A stretch of DNA of 42,875 nt, from the NCBI GenBank assembly GCA_026982395.1, contig JALSHD010000177.1, positions 1 to 42,875 on the forward strand, read 5' to 3'. Made by a program: the position numbers and the translations under genes. This DNA is from Chromatiales bacterium. Lineage in GTDB: Bacteria > Pseudomonadota > Gammaproteobacteria > Thiohalospirales > Thiohalospiraceae. Within the stretch, counting starts at the first letter, position 1; the number at the start of each line of letters is the position of its first letter. The notes below the pieces were generated by a model. It saw only the letters and a program-made list of their open reading frames with translations. It had not been told where the DNA came from and did no database searches. Positions 7,736 through 17,308 of this stretch are shown here, one piece after another.

Positions 7736-8584
7736 ATGGCACTGAGCAACGACTGGTTCACGGAAATCTGCACCGAATCCGGCAGCGCGTTTTCTCTCAA
7801 GGTGAAGGAAAAACTCCATCAGGAGGAGACGCCCTTTCAGCGAATCGAGATTTATGAGACCAACCACTTTGGCACGCTAATGGTGATCGACGGTTTCATA
7901 ATGCTCTCCGATTTTGACAACTTTTTCTATCACGAAATGATGAGCCACCCCGCCCTGTTCACACACCCAAATCCGGAACAGGTTGTTATCATTGGGGGCG
8001 GCGACTGCGGCACCCTCCGCGAGGTGCTAAAACACAAGGAGGTAAAGCGGGCTATACAGGTGGATATCGATGAACGGGTTACCCGGCTGTCAGAGCAGTT
8101 TTTCCCCGAGCTGTGCGAGGCCAATAGCGACCCGCGTGCAGAACTTCTTTTTGCCGATGGCATCCAGTGGGTAAAAGACGCCGCTCCCGGATCGATTGAT
8201 ATTATCATTGTGGACAGTACGGATCCTGTCGGTCCGGCCAAGGGGCTGTTCAGTGCCGCTTTTTACCGGGACTGTTTTCGGGCTCTGGGCGATGACGGCA
8301 TTGTTGTGCATCAAAGTGAATCCCCGTTGATTCACCAGGAGCTGATCCGTGACATGCGCAACGCTATGCACAGCGCCGGATTTACTCAACAGTTGACCAT
8401 CAACTTCCCCCAACCGGTTTATCCATCCGGCTGGTGGAGTGCCACCCTGGCGGGGAAGAAGGAGATCCTGACCACCTTTCGCGAACAGGCAAGCCGTAAC
8501 AAACCGTTCGTCACCCGTTACTACAACCATGACATTCATCTGGCTGCCATGGCCTTGCCGGAGTTCTGGAGAGAGAGGGATTAG
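7736..8584 (+). CDS. speE: Spermidine synthase
   Basis: This 282-residue aminopropyltransferase transfers the aminopropyl group of decarboxylated S-adenosylmethionine to putrescine. Visible are the N-terminal beta domain (FQRIEIYETNHFGTLMVIDG), the nucleotide loop IGGGDCGTLREVL (GGGDGG in most relatives; a Cys here), the acidic VDIDERV, the active-site DSTDPVGPAKGLF and the C-terminal QPVYPSGWWSATLAG. The ATG at 7736 fits the family N-terminus, although the preceding TTTTAAT holds no clear Shine-Dalgarno. The length matches E. coli SpeE (about 288). Confidence 0.95.
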   Translation: MALSNDWFTEICTESGSAFSLKVKEKLHQEETPFQRIEIYETNHFGTLMVIDGFIMLSDFDNFFYHEMMSHPALFTHPNPEQVVIIGGGDCGTLREVLKHKEVKRAIQVDIDERVTRLSEQFFPELCEANSDPRAELLFADGIQWVKDAAPGSIDIIIVDSTDPVGPAKGLFSAAFYRDCFRALGDDGIVVHQSESPLIHQELIRDMRNAMHSAGFTQQLTINFPQPVYPSGWWSATLAGKKEILTTFREQASRNKPFVTRYYNHDIHLAAMALPEFWRERD

Positions 8585-8694
8585 TGAAAAAGGATAATAT
8601 TACGATATATCGGCTGTCCGGGTGATGGCGCACAAACTGTAGTAGATATTGCACAGTGCATCATCAGGGTCTATAGGGTATAGGGTGACAAACA

Positions 8695-9303
8695 ATGATG
8701 GAGAACACCATGCCTGCCAACTATACCTCTGTTCCGTTACACTCCCTTGGAGCCACCGTCTCCTATGGCCGCCCAACTTCGCCCGCAGCCGGAAAAGTCA
8801 GCAAGGACTCTCCTGCCTTGCAGGTCATGACCGATCTTGAAAAAGTTACCGCAGTAACTACCAGACCGGATGTAAATATCGACACTGCCAATCAACAGAT
8901 GATCACCAGCAAGGTACGCCTGCTGCTGGTAACCGATGAACAGGGTCAGGTGGTCGGTCTGATCACCGCCACCGATATTCTCGGGGAACGGCCAATGAAG
9001 TATCTGCAACAGCAGGGAGGAAAACATGCAGATATCCTGGTACGGCACATCATGACGCCTTGGGAACAGCTGGATGCACTGGATTTCAGGGATGTGGCCA
9101 ATGCCAGAGTGGGGGACATTATCGCCACCCTGATCGGCGTTGGAAGGCAGCATGCATTGGTAATAACCACTACCCCGAACGGAGCTCAATCCATTCGCGG
9201 GATTTTTTCCAGCACGCAGATCAGCCGGCAGCTGGGAGAGGCTATCGAGATCAGCGAAAAGGCCAAGACATTTGCCGAAATCGAAGCGGCACTGTCAGTT
9301 TGA
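8695..9303 (+). CDS. CBS-domain pair protein
   Basis: The protein has 202 residues. After a polar N-terminus of about 40 residues come two CBS modules. The first (about 44-100) includes SKVRLLLVTDEQGQVVGLIT followed by ATDILGER. The second (about 112-175) includes HIMTPWEQLDAL and GVGRQHALVITTTPNGAQS. CBS pairs bind adenine nucleotides or similar ligands and usually regulate a partner; nothing here names the partner. No enzyme or membrane domain is attached. The ATG at 8695 is used, but ATG 8710 has a better-placed GGAGA upstream and would give a protein five residues shorter. It is convergent with the sensor kinase across a strong hairpin. Confidence 0.85.
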   Translation: MMENTMPANYTSVPLHSLGATVSYGRPTSPAAGKVSKDSPALQVMTDLEKVTAVTTRPDVNIDTANQQMITSKVRLLLVTDEQGQVVGLITATDILGERPMKYLQQQGGKHADILVRHIMTPWEQLDALDFRDVANARVGDIIATLIGVGRQHALVITTTPNGAQSIRGIFSSTQISRQLGEAIEISEKAKTFAEIEAALSV

Positions 9304-9313
9304 GCACAAACCC

Positions 9314-9348
9314 GGGACGGGATGGCAAGCTATTTGCCTCCCCGTCCC
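9314..9348. terminator. Bidirectional stem-loop between convergent genes
   Basis: GGGACGGG-AT-GGCAA pairs with TTGCC-TC-CCCGTCCC around a 5-base loop, giving about 13 paired positions with one internal mismatch pair. It sits between the CBS gene stop (9303) and the kinase and contains the kinase stop codon. There is only a weak T-rich tail (CTGTTTCTC), so it may act partly as an mRNA end stabiliser. Confidence 0.6.
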
Positions 9349-10910
9349 TGCTGTTTCTCAAGCAGTTTCAGATCAATCCAAAAGGTACTCCCCACTCCAG
9401 GCTCACTCCACACACCGAGATTTCCTCCCATCAGCTCTGCAAGCCGTTTTGCAATCACCAACCCGAGACCACTGCCTTGTATGGAGCTGTCTTCCTGTCC
9501 GAGGCGTTCAAACGGCTCAAACAGCTGCCGCATCTTTTCCGGACGAATGCCAATGCCGGTATCGCTGACATTGATGCGCACCTTGTCTGACCCCACTACG
9601 GCGCTAAAACTGACGCAGCCATTGATTTTATTGTACTTGATAGCGTTAGAACCAAGATTTAGCAGAATCTCTTTTAACCGCACCCGATCGGCCAACAGCA
9701 TGATATGTTCAGACACCGGCATCAGTTCGAGAGTAACATTCCTTTCTCCTGCCAGCGGCTCAAGCAGATCCCTGCACTCCTGCAAAACACTACTGGCAGA
9801 TACCGCCCCCGGTTCCACGCGCAGGCTGCCTGTCTCAATCTGCGAAAAATTCAGGATGTCCTCGATAAGTTCGAGCAGGTGCCAGCCGGCATTCAGTATC
9901 TGATTAATCCCCTCCCGGTGAGGATCTGCCAGCGGTACCGCTTCATCGGTCTGCATCAACTGCCCGAAACCCAGAATGGCATTCAGCGGAGTACGCAGTT
10001 CATGGCTAATACGGGAGATAAATTCGGTTTTTGCACGATTCGCCCTTTCTGCCGCAATTCTGGCTCTTATCAACTCGGTTTCCATCATTTTGCGGCTGGT
10101 GATATCACGCAGAATACTCTGAATAACGCGCCGCCCACCCGACTCGATAACGGCACAGGAGACATCCACTGGCAATGCGCCACCGTCCTTGCGCAGTACC
10201 ACCCCGCCATGAAACGAATCACACCTCTTTTCCAGCACATCCTGGTGCAGATCGAGAAGTTCGGGGCGCACCTTTTCCGGTACCAACTGCTGCATATGCA
10301 TGTTTACCAACTCTTCCCTGGGATAACCTGTCAGCCCTTCGGCACGCCGGTTGGCCGCAATCAGCCAGCCATCCATATCGACCAGCAGAATGGCATCATT
10401 TGCCTGCTCCAGCAGCGCGCGATGTTTCTCTTCCGACAGTTGCAGCGCAGCTTCCGTCTGTTTGAATGAAGTGATTTCTGTCTGTACAAAGACATACAGA
10501 TCGCCGCTATCTGACGGGGTTACGGTCGTATCTACCCAAAACTCCCTTTCGTGACAGGTTATCTGTTTAAGCTCGCCCCGCCATATTTGCCCGGCGAAAA
10601 GAGTCTGCCAAAGCTGTTCCCGGAACGTCTGGGTGTAGTCGCCTGACAGGAGCTGACGGTAACTTTTCCCCAGCAGATCTTCCGCGCCATATCCGGAAAC
10701 AGTGCACAATTTCTGGTTGACGTAACAAAGCTTCCCCTCCCTGTCAGTTACATAAACGATGGCATGTTGCGAGACGGCGTCGAGCAGCTGTTCGTAACCA
10801 GTCGGAGATGTTTTTCCCGGTCGCGCCAGATCTTTTCCGCTTTCACCCTGACAGGACTGTGGCTGGTGAGAGGGGCTTGCTGGCCGGGCTTGTTTTGTCG
10901 CATGAACCAT
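9330..10910 (-). CDS. PAS-PAS hybrid-less sensor histidine kinase
   Basis: The ATG at 10910 gives 526 residues. Two PAS domains come first: about 40-150 (IVYVTDREGKLCYVNQKLC) and about 165-280 (AILLVDMDGWLIAANRRAEG). The HisKA dimerisation helix has the phospho-acceptor in SHELRTPLNAILGF. The HATPase domain has the N box NLGSNAIKYN, the G1 box DTGIGI, FEPFERLGQ and the G2 box GSGLGLVIAKRL. There is no receiver domain and no convincing membrane segment, so it is probably a cytoplasmic redox, ligand or energy sensor. An ATG at 11030 overlapping the pmbA stop would add 40 residues, but that DNA is AT-rich and looks like a promoter, so I prefer 10910. No response regulator lies beside it, so its partner is elsewhere. 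Confidence 0.9.
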   Translation of the reverse strand: MVHATKQARPASPSHQPQSCQGESGKDLARPGKTSPTGYEQLLDAVSQHAIVYVTDREGKLCYVNQKLCTVSGYGAEDLLGKSYRQLLSGDYTQTFREQLWQTLFAGQIWRGELKQITCHEREFWVDTTVTPSDSGDLYVFVQTEITSFKQTEAALQLSEEKHRALLEQANDAILLVDMDGWLIAANRRAEGLTGYPREELVNMHMQQLVPEKVRPELLDLHQDVLEKRCDSFHGGVVLRKDGGALPVDVSCAVIESGGRRVIQSILRDITSRKMMETELIRARIAAERANRAKTEFISRISHELRTPLNAILGFGQLMQTDEAVPLADPHREGINQILNAGWHLLELIEDILNFSQIETGSLRVEPGAVSASSVLQECRDLLEPLAGERNVTLELMPVSEHIMLLADRVRLKEILLNLGSNAIKYNKINGCVSFSAVVGSDKVRINVSDTGIGIRPEKMRQLFEPFERLGQEDSSIQGSGLGLVIAKRLAELMGGNLGVWSEPGVGSTFWIDLKLLEKQQGRGGK

Positions 10911-11026
10911 ACCTGTCTCTATCGACAGGCAGACCGATTTTCTGCAACCCCGGAATGTAAAAAAAGAGCAACTACCCGGCGAATTGAAAAATATTGTGGC
11001 AATCGAAAAAACAGTTATAACAACCC

Positions 11027-12409
11027 TCATTCACCAGCGATTGTCATCTGCTCCACCAGCCAGGAACCGGTGCGCATATTGCTGCGCAGATCCACATCAT
11101 TGCCCACCATCACCAGCCTGGCGAACATGTCACGCAGATTGCCGGCAACGGTGATCTCCTCGACGGGATACCGAATCTCGCCACCCTCCACCCAGAACCC
11201 GGCGGCACCGCGGGAGTAGTCACCTGTGATCAGGCGCACCCCCTGCCCCATCAGTTCGGTAATGAGCAACCCCTGATCCATCTGTTTCAGCAACCCCTGT
11301 AAAGAGAGATCTTCAGAAGCATGCTCTCCCCCCGATCCGGGAGCGATGGTCAGATTATGCACGCCACCCGCATTACCCGTGGTCTGCATCCCCAGTTTGC
11401 AGGCAGAGTAGTTATCCAGCACATAGCTCTGCAGTACGCCATCCCGTACCAGATCACGCTGTCGGGTAACCACCCCTTCATTGTCAAACGGTGCGCTACC
11501 CAGCGCCCCCTTGAGGTGCGGCTGCTCATAGATATGCACAAACCCGGGAAATATCTGTTTGCCCAGGTGATCCACCAGAAAACTGGATTTGCGATACAGC
11601 GCCCCGCCACGCACCGCGGAGACAAAATGGGAAAGCAGACTGTTGGCGATCTCGGCACTAAACACCACCGGCACCTGCCGGGTGGACAGGCGCCGCCCGT
11701 TCAGACGCTGCACGGTCCGCTCAGCCGCCCGGTGCCCCACCGATTCAACCGGCTCCAGCAGCTCCGCGTTGCGTGCCGTGCTGTACCAGTAGTCCCGCTG
11801 CATCTCCCCACCTTCACCTGCAATAACCGCGCAACTGATGCTGTGACGGGTGGTAGGGTAGGCACCAAGAAAACCATGACTGTTGCCATAAACATAAAAC
11901 CCGGCATGGCTGTTCACCGCGCCCCCCTCCGAATTACTGATGCGGGGGTCTGCTTCGAGGGCCGCCTTCTCACACTCACGGGCCAGCGTAATCGCCCGCT
12001 CGGGGTTCAGACCCCAAGGGTGGAAAAGATCCAGATCGGGGATCTCCGTCGCCATCAACTCTTCCGGAGCCAGGCCATGACAGGGATCTTCCGCGGTGTA
12101 ACGGGCAATATCACAGGCAGCCCGCACCGTGCTTTTCACTGCTCCGGAGCTGAACTCCGTTGTGCTGGCCGAACCTTTGCGTTGACCAAAATAGACGGTT
12201 ACACCCATTCCCTTGTCACGGTTATGCTCAATGGTCTCCACCTCTCCCTTGCGCACCGTAACCGATAGTCCTGACGCAAGATTACCCCCCACCTCCGCTG
12301 CGCTGGCACCCTGACGACCGGCTTCATCCAGCAGTTCGGACACCATTGCCTTCAGACCTTCGACATCAAACTGTTCAGCTGCATCTTTTGGAATCAGGTT
12401 TTTATTCAT
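11027..12409 (-). CDS. pmbA: Metalloprotease-like PmbA (TldE)
   Basis: This 460-residue protein is the non-metal-binding partner of TldD. The TldD/PmbA heterodimer degrades unfolded peptides and matures peptides such as microcin B17. The typical N-terminal layer is KGEVETIEHNRDKGMGVTVY then GQRKGSASTTEFS, and the C-terminal barrel has GNAGGVHNLTIAPG, GQGVRLITGDYSRGAAGFWV and VEEITVAGNLRDMF. The HExxxH metal motif of TldD is absent, as expected. The ATG at 12409 is chosen because homology begins there; ATG 12433, with GGAG upstream, is possible. It is divergent from darP. Confidence 0.95.
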   Translation of the reverse strand: MNKNLIPKDAAEQFDVEGLKAMVSELLDEAGRQGASAAEVGGNLASGLSVTVRKGEVETIEHNRDKGMGVTVYFGQRKGSASTTEFSSGAVKSTVRAACDIARYTAEDPCHGLAPEELMATEIPDLDLFHPWGLNPERAITLARECEKAALEADPRISNSEGGAVNSHAGFYVYGNSHGFLGAYPTTRHSISCAVIAGEGGEMQRDYWYSTARNAELLEPVESVGHRAAERTVQRLNGRRLSTRQVPVVFSAEIANSLLSHFVSAVRGGALYRKSSFLVDHLGKQIFPGFVHIYEQPHLKGALGSAPFDNEGVVTRQRDLVRDGVLQSYVLDNYSACKLGMQTTGNAGGVHNLTIAPGSGGEHASEDLSLQGLLKQMDQGLLITELMGQGVRLITGDYSRGAAGFWVEGGEIRYPVEEITVAGNLRDMFARLVMVGNDVDLRSNMRTGSWLVEQMTIAGE

Positions 12410-12504
12410 ATAACGGCTCTGTTTTGGGCGCATCTCTTCAGCTCCGGATGTTTCCGGGCTGGACAAAGGGTATGATTCTAACAAAACTGGCAAACATCAG
12501 GGCT

Positions 12505-12993
12505 ATGGAAGAGACGAAAAGTAAATCACAAATCAAACGGGAGATGAAAGATCTCCAGTCACTGGGAGAAGAGCTGGTCGGCTTGAGCAAGGATCGACTG
12601 ACAGAGCTCCCCCTGAACAGCGCCCTGCGGGAAGCCATCTCCCTGGCGCAAAACATCAAGGCCCACGGCGGACGCAAGCGACAGCTGAAGTTCATCGGCA
12701 AACTGCTGCGCAGCAACAGCGATGATGCCGATGCCATATTGCAATCACTTCAACTGCAGCGGGAAAAAGAGCGTCGCGCCGCAACCCTTTTTCACCATGT
12801 CGAGCAGTGGCGTGATCGTCTGCTGGAAGAGGGTGATACCGCTCTGGAAGCGCTGCTTCAGGACTATCCTCAAGCCGATCGCCAGCAGATCCGCATTCTG
12901 ATCCGTAATGCCCGGAAAGAGAGCAAGGCCGGGAAACCTCCCGCAGCTGCACGGAATCTGTTCCGTCAGCTGCGGGAGTTAATATGCGACTGA
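12505..12993 (+). CDS. darP: Ribosome maturation factor DarP (YjgA, DUF615)
   Basis: This 162-residue basic, helical protein takes part in late assembly of the 50S ribosomal subunit. The family pattern is clear: KSKSQIKREMKDLQSLGEEL, RKRQLKFIGKLLRS, RDRLLEEGDTALEALLQDYP and the C-terminal ADRQQIRILIRNARKE. The ATG at 12505 matches the usual N-terminus; an in-frame ATG at 12472 would add 11 residues and has AAAGGG upstream. It shares a 95-bp divergent promoter region with pmbA, the usual neighbour of this gene in gammaproteobacteria. Its end is convergent with the antiporter. Confidence 0.93.
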   Translation: MEETKSKSQIKREMKDLQSLGEELVGLSKDRLTELPLNSALREAISLAQNIKAHGGRKRQLKFIGKLLRSNSDDADAILQSLQLQREKERRAATLFHHVEQWRDRLLEEGDTALEALLQDYPQADRQQIRILIRNARKESKAGKPPAAARNLFRQLRELICD

Positions 12994-13024
12994 TTTCAGC
13001 GGCCTGGACAAAAGAGCTGACACA

Positions 13025-13054
13025 GCTATTGTGGAAAAAAGTGCATTTTCGGAG
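13025..13054 (+). repeat. One-ended relic of the 25510-25742 element
   Basis: The 30 bases from GCTATTGTGG through AAGTGCATTTTC match the right end of the element at 25709-25737 in about 25 of 30 positions (one gap). The match lies in the 79-bp gap between darP and the antiporter. No matching left end is visible. Confidence 0.5.
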
Positions 13055-13072
13055 CAGTCCTGCATTCTGTGT

Positions 13073-14914
13073 TCAGGCTTTTTTATCACCCGCGGACTCA
13101 GCCCTTCTGGCACTCATCTCCTCCGGCTGGATCATGGCGATGACCGTCCACCCTGGCTGGGGAGTCAGTCTGCCACCAGCCACAAAGCACTCCAGTTTTC
13201 CTTTTGGATTAAGGGCAAACAGCGGAATTGCCCGGTTGCGATATTTTTTTCGATAGGCATCAAAGTCAAACTCTTCGGTCAACAGGGTACTGCGGATTTC
13301 CGCGCCCTTGCTCATCAGACTGGCCAGCTTGGAGTAGGTAACATCCTCGCCAAACAGAACATAACCACGATGCTCTCCTGAAACAACCAGCTTTTCCGAC
13401 CTATTGACATCGGCGCTCGATTGCAGGGTATATATCCCCTTGCGGCCAAATTCCGGGCGGTATTTGAGGCTGGCCAGAGCGTTCAAATCACTCTGCCGGG
13501 AGAGTCCCAGCATCCGGCCGATCCCGACCAGATGCAAATGACGATCGGCATAATCGGACACCGGGTTCCCGTAGAAGGTCTCCAGCCCATCCTTTACCCG
13601 CGCATCCTTGATATGTTTCCAGTTGGTATCGGTCAAAACAGCACGAAAACCCTGTTTCCTGAGCGCCCGACCGATGGCTCTGGCTACTGAGTTGGCACCA
13701 ATTATCAGAAACCCCTTCGGTTCCGGCTCAGCCACGCCGAGCAGACGGGCCAGCATGCCTGCTGTGGCGCTCTGCAGAACGACGGTACCGATAATAATGG
13801 TGAAGGCCAGCGGCACCAGAAGCTCGGCGCCTTCATAGCCCTGTTGCTGCAGGCGGAGGGCAAACAGTGCGGTAATTGCCGCGGCGACGATACCGCGGGG
13901 GCCAATCCACGCCAGCAGCATGCGTTCCTGCCAAGTGAGGCTGGAACCGAGAGTAGAGATAAAAACCTTGGCGGGTCGGGCAATGAACTGGATTGCAATA
14001 AACAACGCCAGCGCACCCCAGCCAAGCTGGATAAACTGCTCCAGCTCGATGCGTGCGGCAAGAATGATGAACAACCCGGAAATCAGCAGAACACTGAGAC
14101 TCTCCTTGAAGTGGAGAATATCCCGCATTGGCACCTGCCTCATGTTGGCCAGCCAGATCCCCATAACCGTAACGGTAAGCAGCCCCGACTCTTCGGCAAT
14201 AGCGTTGGAGTAGGCATAGACGCCAAACACCACGGTGAGCGTAGCGACATTGTGCAGGTACTCCGGCAACAGATGATGACGCAGAACGAGACCCAGCAGG
14301 TAACCGGCTGCCGCTCCCAGTGAGAACCCGACCGCCAGAACGGTGCCAAAAGTCACCAGGGTGTGGGACAGAGCGCTTCCCCCCTGACCGGAGATGATGA
14401 ATTCGAATACCAGTACCGCAAGCAGGGCGCCAATGGGATCGATAACGATCCCCTCCCAGCGCAATATGTTGGCGATACTGGCATTGGGACGAACCGTGCG
14501 AAGCAGGGGAATGATCACGGTAGGACCGGTCACCACCATGACCGCGCCAAACAAAAACGAGAGCTCCCAGCTGAAGCCAAGCAGCAGATGGGTGGCCAGG
14601 GCGACAATCAGCCACGTCACCAGCATGCCGGTCGAAACCAGATTGCGGACCACCCGCTCCAGCCCGCGTATTTCATGAAATCTGAGGGTCAATCCTCCCT
14701 CGAAGAGAATAACGGCGACCGACAGCGACACGATGGGAAACAGCAGATCACCAAACAGCGCATCCGGATCCAGCCAGCCAGTAACCGGGCCGGCCACAAT
14801 GCCGGCCAGCAGCAGAAACAGAATGGCAGGCAATTTTACCCACCAGGCAAACCACTGACAGATAATTGCAATCAGGCCGATCCCGGCCAGCAACAACATA
14901 ATGTGTTCGTTCAT
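13073..14914 (-). CDS. Cation/proton antiporter with C-terminal nucleotide-binding domain
   Basis: This 613-residue inner-membrane protein has about 12 hydrophobic segments over residues 1-385, of CPA1/NhaP type: LILFEGGLTL-like VILFEGGLTLRF, VVTGPTVIIPLLRTV and WEGIVIDPIGALLAVLVFEF, with the transport Asp in the DPIGA motif, then WIGPRGIVAAAITALFAL. From about 400 there is a cytoplasmic Rossmann-like part (GFLIIGANSVARAIGRAL) resembling a TrkA-N/KTN regulator, followed by a TrkA-C-like tail. Together these suggest Na+ or K+/H+ exchange gated by a nucleotide. The ion cannot be read from sequence. The ATG at 14914 is clear. It lies 55 bp after tldD in the same direction. Confidence 0.9.
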   Translation of the reverse strand: MNEHIMLLLAGIGLIAIICQWFAWWVKLPAILFLLLAGIVAGPVTGWLDPDALFGDLLFPIVSLSVAVILFEGGLTLRFHEIRGLERVVRNLVSTGMLVTWLIVALATHLLLGFSWELSFLFGAVMVVTGPTVIIPLLRTVRPNASIANILRWEGIVIDPIGALLAVLVFEFIISGQGGSALSHTLVTFGTVLAVGFSLGAAAGYLLGLVLRHHLLPEYLHNVATLTVVFGVYAYSNAIAEESGLLTVTVMGIWLANMRQVPMRDILHFKESLSVLLISGLFIILAARIELEQFIQLGWGALALFIAIQFIARPAKVFISTLGSSLTWQERMLLAWIGPRGIVAAAITALFALRLQQQGYEGAELLVPLAFTIIIGTVVLQSATAGMLARLLGVAEPEPKGFLIIGANSVARAIGRALRKQGFRAVLTDTNWKHIKDARVKDGLETFYGNPVSDYADRHLHLVGIGRMLGLSRQSDLNALASLKYRPEFGRKGIYTLQSSADVNRSEKLVVSGEHRGYVLFGEDVTYSKLASLMSKGAEIRSTLLTEEFDFDAYRKKYRNRAIPLFALNPKGKLECFVAGGRLTPQPGWTVIAMIQPEEMSARRAESAGDKKA

Positions 14915-14969
14915 GGATGCTGCGCCCGTTTCCTGTCAGTTACCGGCCCGGCCCAGCCCGGGAAGAGGG

Positions 14970-16424
14970 CTACACCCCCGTTCCACCTACCGTCAGGCCA
15001 TCAATGCGCAAAGTAGGCTGACCCACGCCCACCGGCACGCTCTGTCCCTCTTTCCCGCAAACGCCAACCCCTTCATCCAGCTTGAGATCATTGCCTACCA
15101 TGCTGACCCGGGTCAGCACATCGGGGCCGTTGCCAATCAGCGTTGCACCCTTCACCGGCCGGCCGATTTTGCCGTTCTCGATGAGATAGGCCTCGCTGGC
15201 AGAGAAAACAAACTTGCCGGAGGTGATATCCACCTGGCCACCACCGAAATTAACCGCATAGAGGCCGTTCTCCACTGAAGCGATAATCTCCTCCGGGGCA
15301 TGGTTTCCGGGCAGCATGTAGGTGTTGGTCATCCGCGGCAGCGGCACGTGGGCGTAGGATTCACGACGCCCGTTTCCGGTCGGCTCCACCCCCATCAGGC
15401 GGGCATTGAGCTTGTCCTGCATGTAGTTTTTGAGAATGCCGTTTTCGATCAATACGGTCTGTTGGGTGGGGATCCCTTCATCGTCGATATTGAGGGAGCC
15501 ACGCCGCCGGGCCAGCGTCCCGTCATCCACCACAGTACACTGCGTGGATGCAACCTGTTCGCCGATACGTCCGGAAAATGCCGAACTGCCCTTGCGATTA
15601 AAGTCCCCTTCCAGACCATGCCCGATCGCTTCATGCAGCAACACGCCGGGCCACCCGGGCCCCAGTACCACCTGCATGGTACCGGCAGGGGCCTCTTCCG
15701 CCCGCAGGTTTACCAGCGCCTGCTGTACCGCTTTGTGGACATACTCCAGCCCCCTATCCTGCTCAAGAAAGTATTCATATCCGGTACGCCCGCCACCACC
15801 CGCGGAGCCCTGCTCGCGGCGGCCATTCTGTTCCGCAACCACATTTACATTGAGTCGCACCAGAGGCCGGATATCAGCCGCCAGAGTACCATCGCTGGCA
15901 GCAACCAGGATCACCTCATGCTCAGCCGCCAGACTAATGATCACGTGGGATATCCGGGGATCCTGACGACGCGCCTCGGCATCCAGCCGGTACAGCAGAT
16001 CCACCTTGTCCTGGGCAGAAAGGGTTTCAAGCGGATCCACCGGCGCATAAAGCTGATGTCCCGCTCCCTTGCTCCACGCCTGCACCCGCCCGGCACCACC
16101 AGTCCGGGCGATAGCCCTCGCTGCTGTTGCGGTCTGCTCCAGGGCTGGCAGAATAATCTCGTCAGAATAGGCAAAACCGGTCTTTTCACCGCTGACAGCC
16201 CGAACCCCGACACCCTGTTCGATGTTGTAGTTACCCTCCTTGACGATGCCATCTTCCAGTACCCACGACTCCTGCCGACTGGACTGGAAATAGAGATCGG
16301 CACTATCCACGCTGTGGGTCATGATCCGATCGAGCACTGTCTGAAGTTCGTTCTCTCCAATCCCGCCGGGACTCAGCAACAGGCTCTGCGCTGTGGCCAG
16401 GGCGCTGCTCATGACAGACGACAT
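14970..16424 (-). CDS. tldD: Metalloprotease TldD
   Basis: This 484-residue protein is the zinc-bearing subunit of the TldD/TldE protease. The metal and catalytic motif [11 protein letters not shown] is intact. Family landmarks include [20 protein letters not shown] near the N-terminus, [18 protein letters not shown], and the C-terminal [17 protein letters not shown]. The ATG at 16424 is used; ATG 16412 overlaps the stop of the amidase gene in an ATGA and would trim four residues. Either way it is translationally coupled to that gene. Its partner pmbA is 2.5 kb downstream in the same direction, separated by the antiporter and darP. Confidence 0.96.
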   Translation of the reverse strand: MSSVMSSALATAQSLLLSPGGIGENELQTVLDRIMTHSVDSADLYFQSSRQESWVLEDGIVKEGNYNIEQGVGVRAVSGEKTGFAYSDEIILPALEQTATAARAIARTGGAGRVQAWSKGAGHQLYAPVDPLETLSAQDKVDLLYRLDAEARRQDPRISHVIISLAAEHEVILVAASDGTLAADIRPLVRLNVNVVAEQNGRREQGSAGGGGRTGYEYFLEQDRGLEYVHKAVQQALVNLRAEEAPAGTMQVVLGPGWPGVLLHEAIGHGLEGDFNRKGSSAFSGRIGEQVASTQCTVVDDGTLARRRGSLNIDDEGIPTQQTVLIENGILKNYMQDKLNARLMGVEPTGNGRRESYAHVPLPRMTNTYMLPGNHAPEEIIASVENGLYAVNFGGGQVDITSGKFVFSASEAYLIENGKIGRPVKGATLIGNGPDVLTRVSMVGNDLKLDEGVGVCGKEGQSVPVGVGQPTLRIDGLTVGGTGV

Positions 16425-17233
16425 GGCAAACGCCGGTGCTCAAGGGCAGGGAAGGTACGGCGCCTGTTTTGCAACTGCTCGCAGTCAATGTCCGCTACCA
16501 CGATCCCCGAGCCGCTGGGCAGATGATCCAGCACAACACCCCACGGATCGACTATCATGCTGTTACCGTGGGTGTGGCGACCATTGATATGGTAGCCACC
16601 TTGGGCAGACGCTATCACATAACAGAGATTCTCGATGGCCCGCGCCCTTACCAACACCTCCCAGTGCGCCTTGCCGGTAATCGCGGTAAACGCGGCTGGC
16701 AGTGCAATCAGCTCGGCACCCTGCTCGGCCAGATTACGAAACAGTTCGGGGAAACGAAGATCGTAGCAGACCGCCAGACCCAACCGGCCAAAGGGAGTAT
16801 CCAGCACCACCAGCTCCTCTCCGGGCTCAATGGTCGCCGATTCGTTGTACTCCTCTCCGCTCTCCTTGAGTGCCACATCAAACAGGTGAATCTTGTCGTA
16901 GCGAGCCACCTGTCTGCCGGCAGCATCATAGACCAGGCAGGCAGCCCGTATCTTGTCGGACGCTGTGGCCTCAAGCGGAATGGTCCCGCCCACAATCCAC
17001 AACTCATGCCGGGCCGCCTGCCGGGACAGAAACTCCTGAATGGGCCCGTCCCCTTCCCGTTCACGAAGATCGACCTTATCCTGTTCAGTCATCCCCATAA
17101 CGGCAAAATTCTCCGGCAACACCACCATCCGTGCACCAGCATCCACCGCTGCGGTTATCAGGCGACCGGCCTCAATAAGATTGGCGCTCACATTGGGTCC
17201 GGAGGCCATTTGAATCGCTGCAATTTTACTCAT
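16409..17233 (-). CDS. Nitrilase-superfamily amidase (deaminated-glutathione amidase type)
   Basis: This 274-residue carbon-nitrogen hydrolase has the Glu-Lys-Cys triad: E41 (VVLPENF), K114 (RYDKIHLFD) and C156 ([11 protein letters not shown]). The surrounding residues ([38 protein letters not shown]) are those of the Nit1/YbeM group, which removes the damaged product deaminated glutathione. The substrate is inferred from similarity. The gene sits between yhdP and tldD, its common place in gammaproteobacteria, and overlaps the tldD start. The start ATG is at 17233. Confidence 0.93.
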   Translation of the reverse strand: MSKIAAIQMASGPNVSANLIEAGRLITAAVDAGARMVVLPENFAVMGMTEQDKVDLREREGDGPIQEFLSRQAARHELWIVGGTIPLEATASDKIRAACLVYDAAGRQVARYDKIHLFDVALKESGEEYNESATIEPGEELVVLDTPFGRLGLAVCYDLRFPELFRNLAEQGAELIALPAAFTAITGKAHWEVLVRARAIENLCYVIASAQGGYHINGRHTHGNSMIVDPWGVVLDHLPSGSGIVVADIDCEQLQNRRRTFPALEHRRLPCRLS

Positions 17234-17308
17234 GGTCGAATCAGTCAGTTACTTTTTTTGGAATCAAGACAATCGGGAACAATATTTGTGCCGCGTCAGA
17301 GTATCACA

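Noticed and set aside
12984-13256. Short + strand frame after darP
   Set aside because: Overlaps the antiporter end and lacks any recognisable start context; explained by the element relic and antisense of the antiporter.
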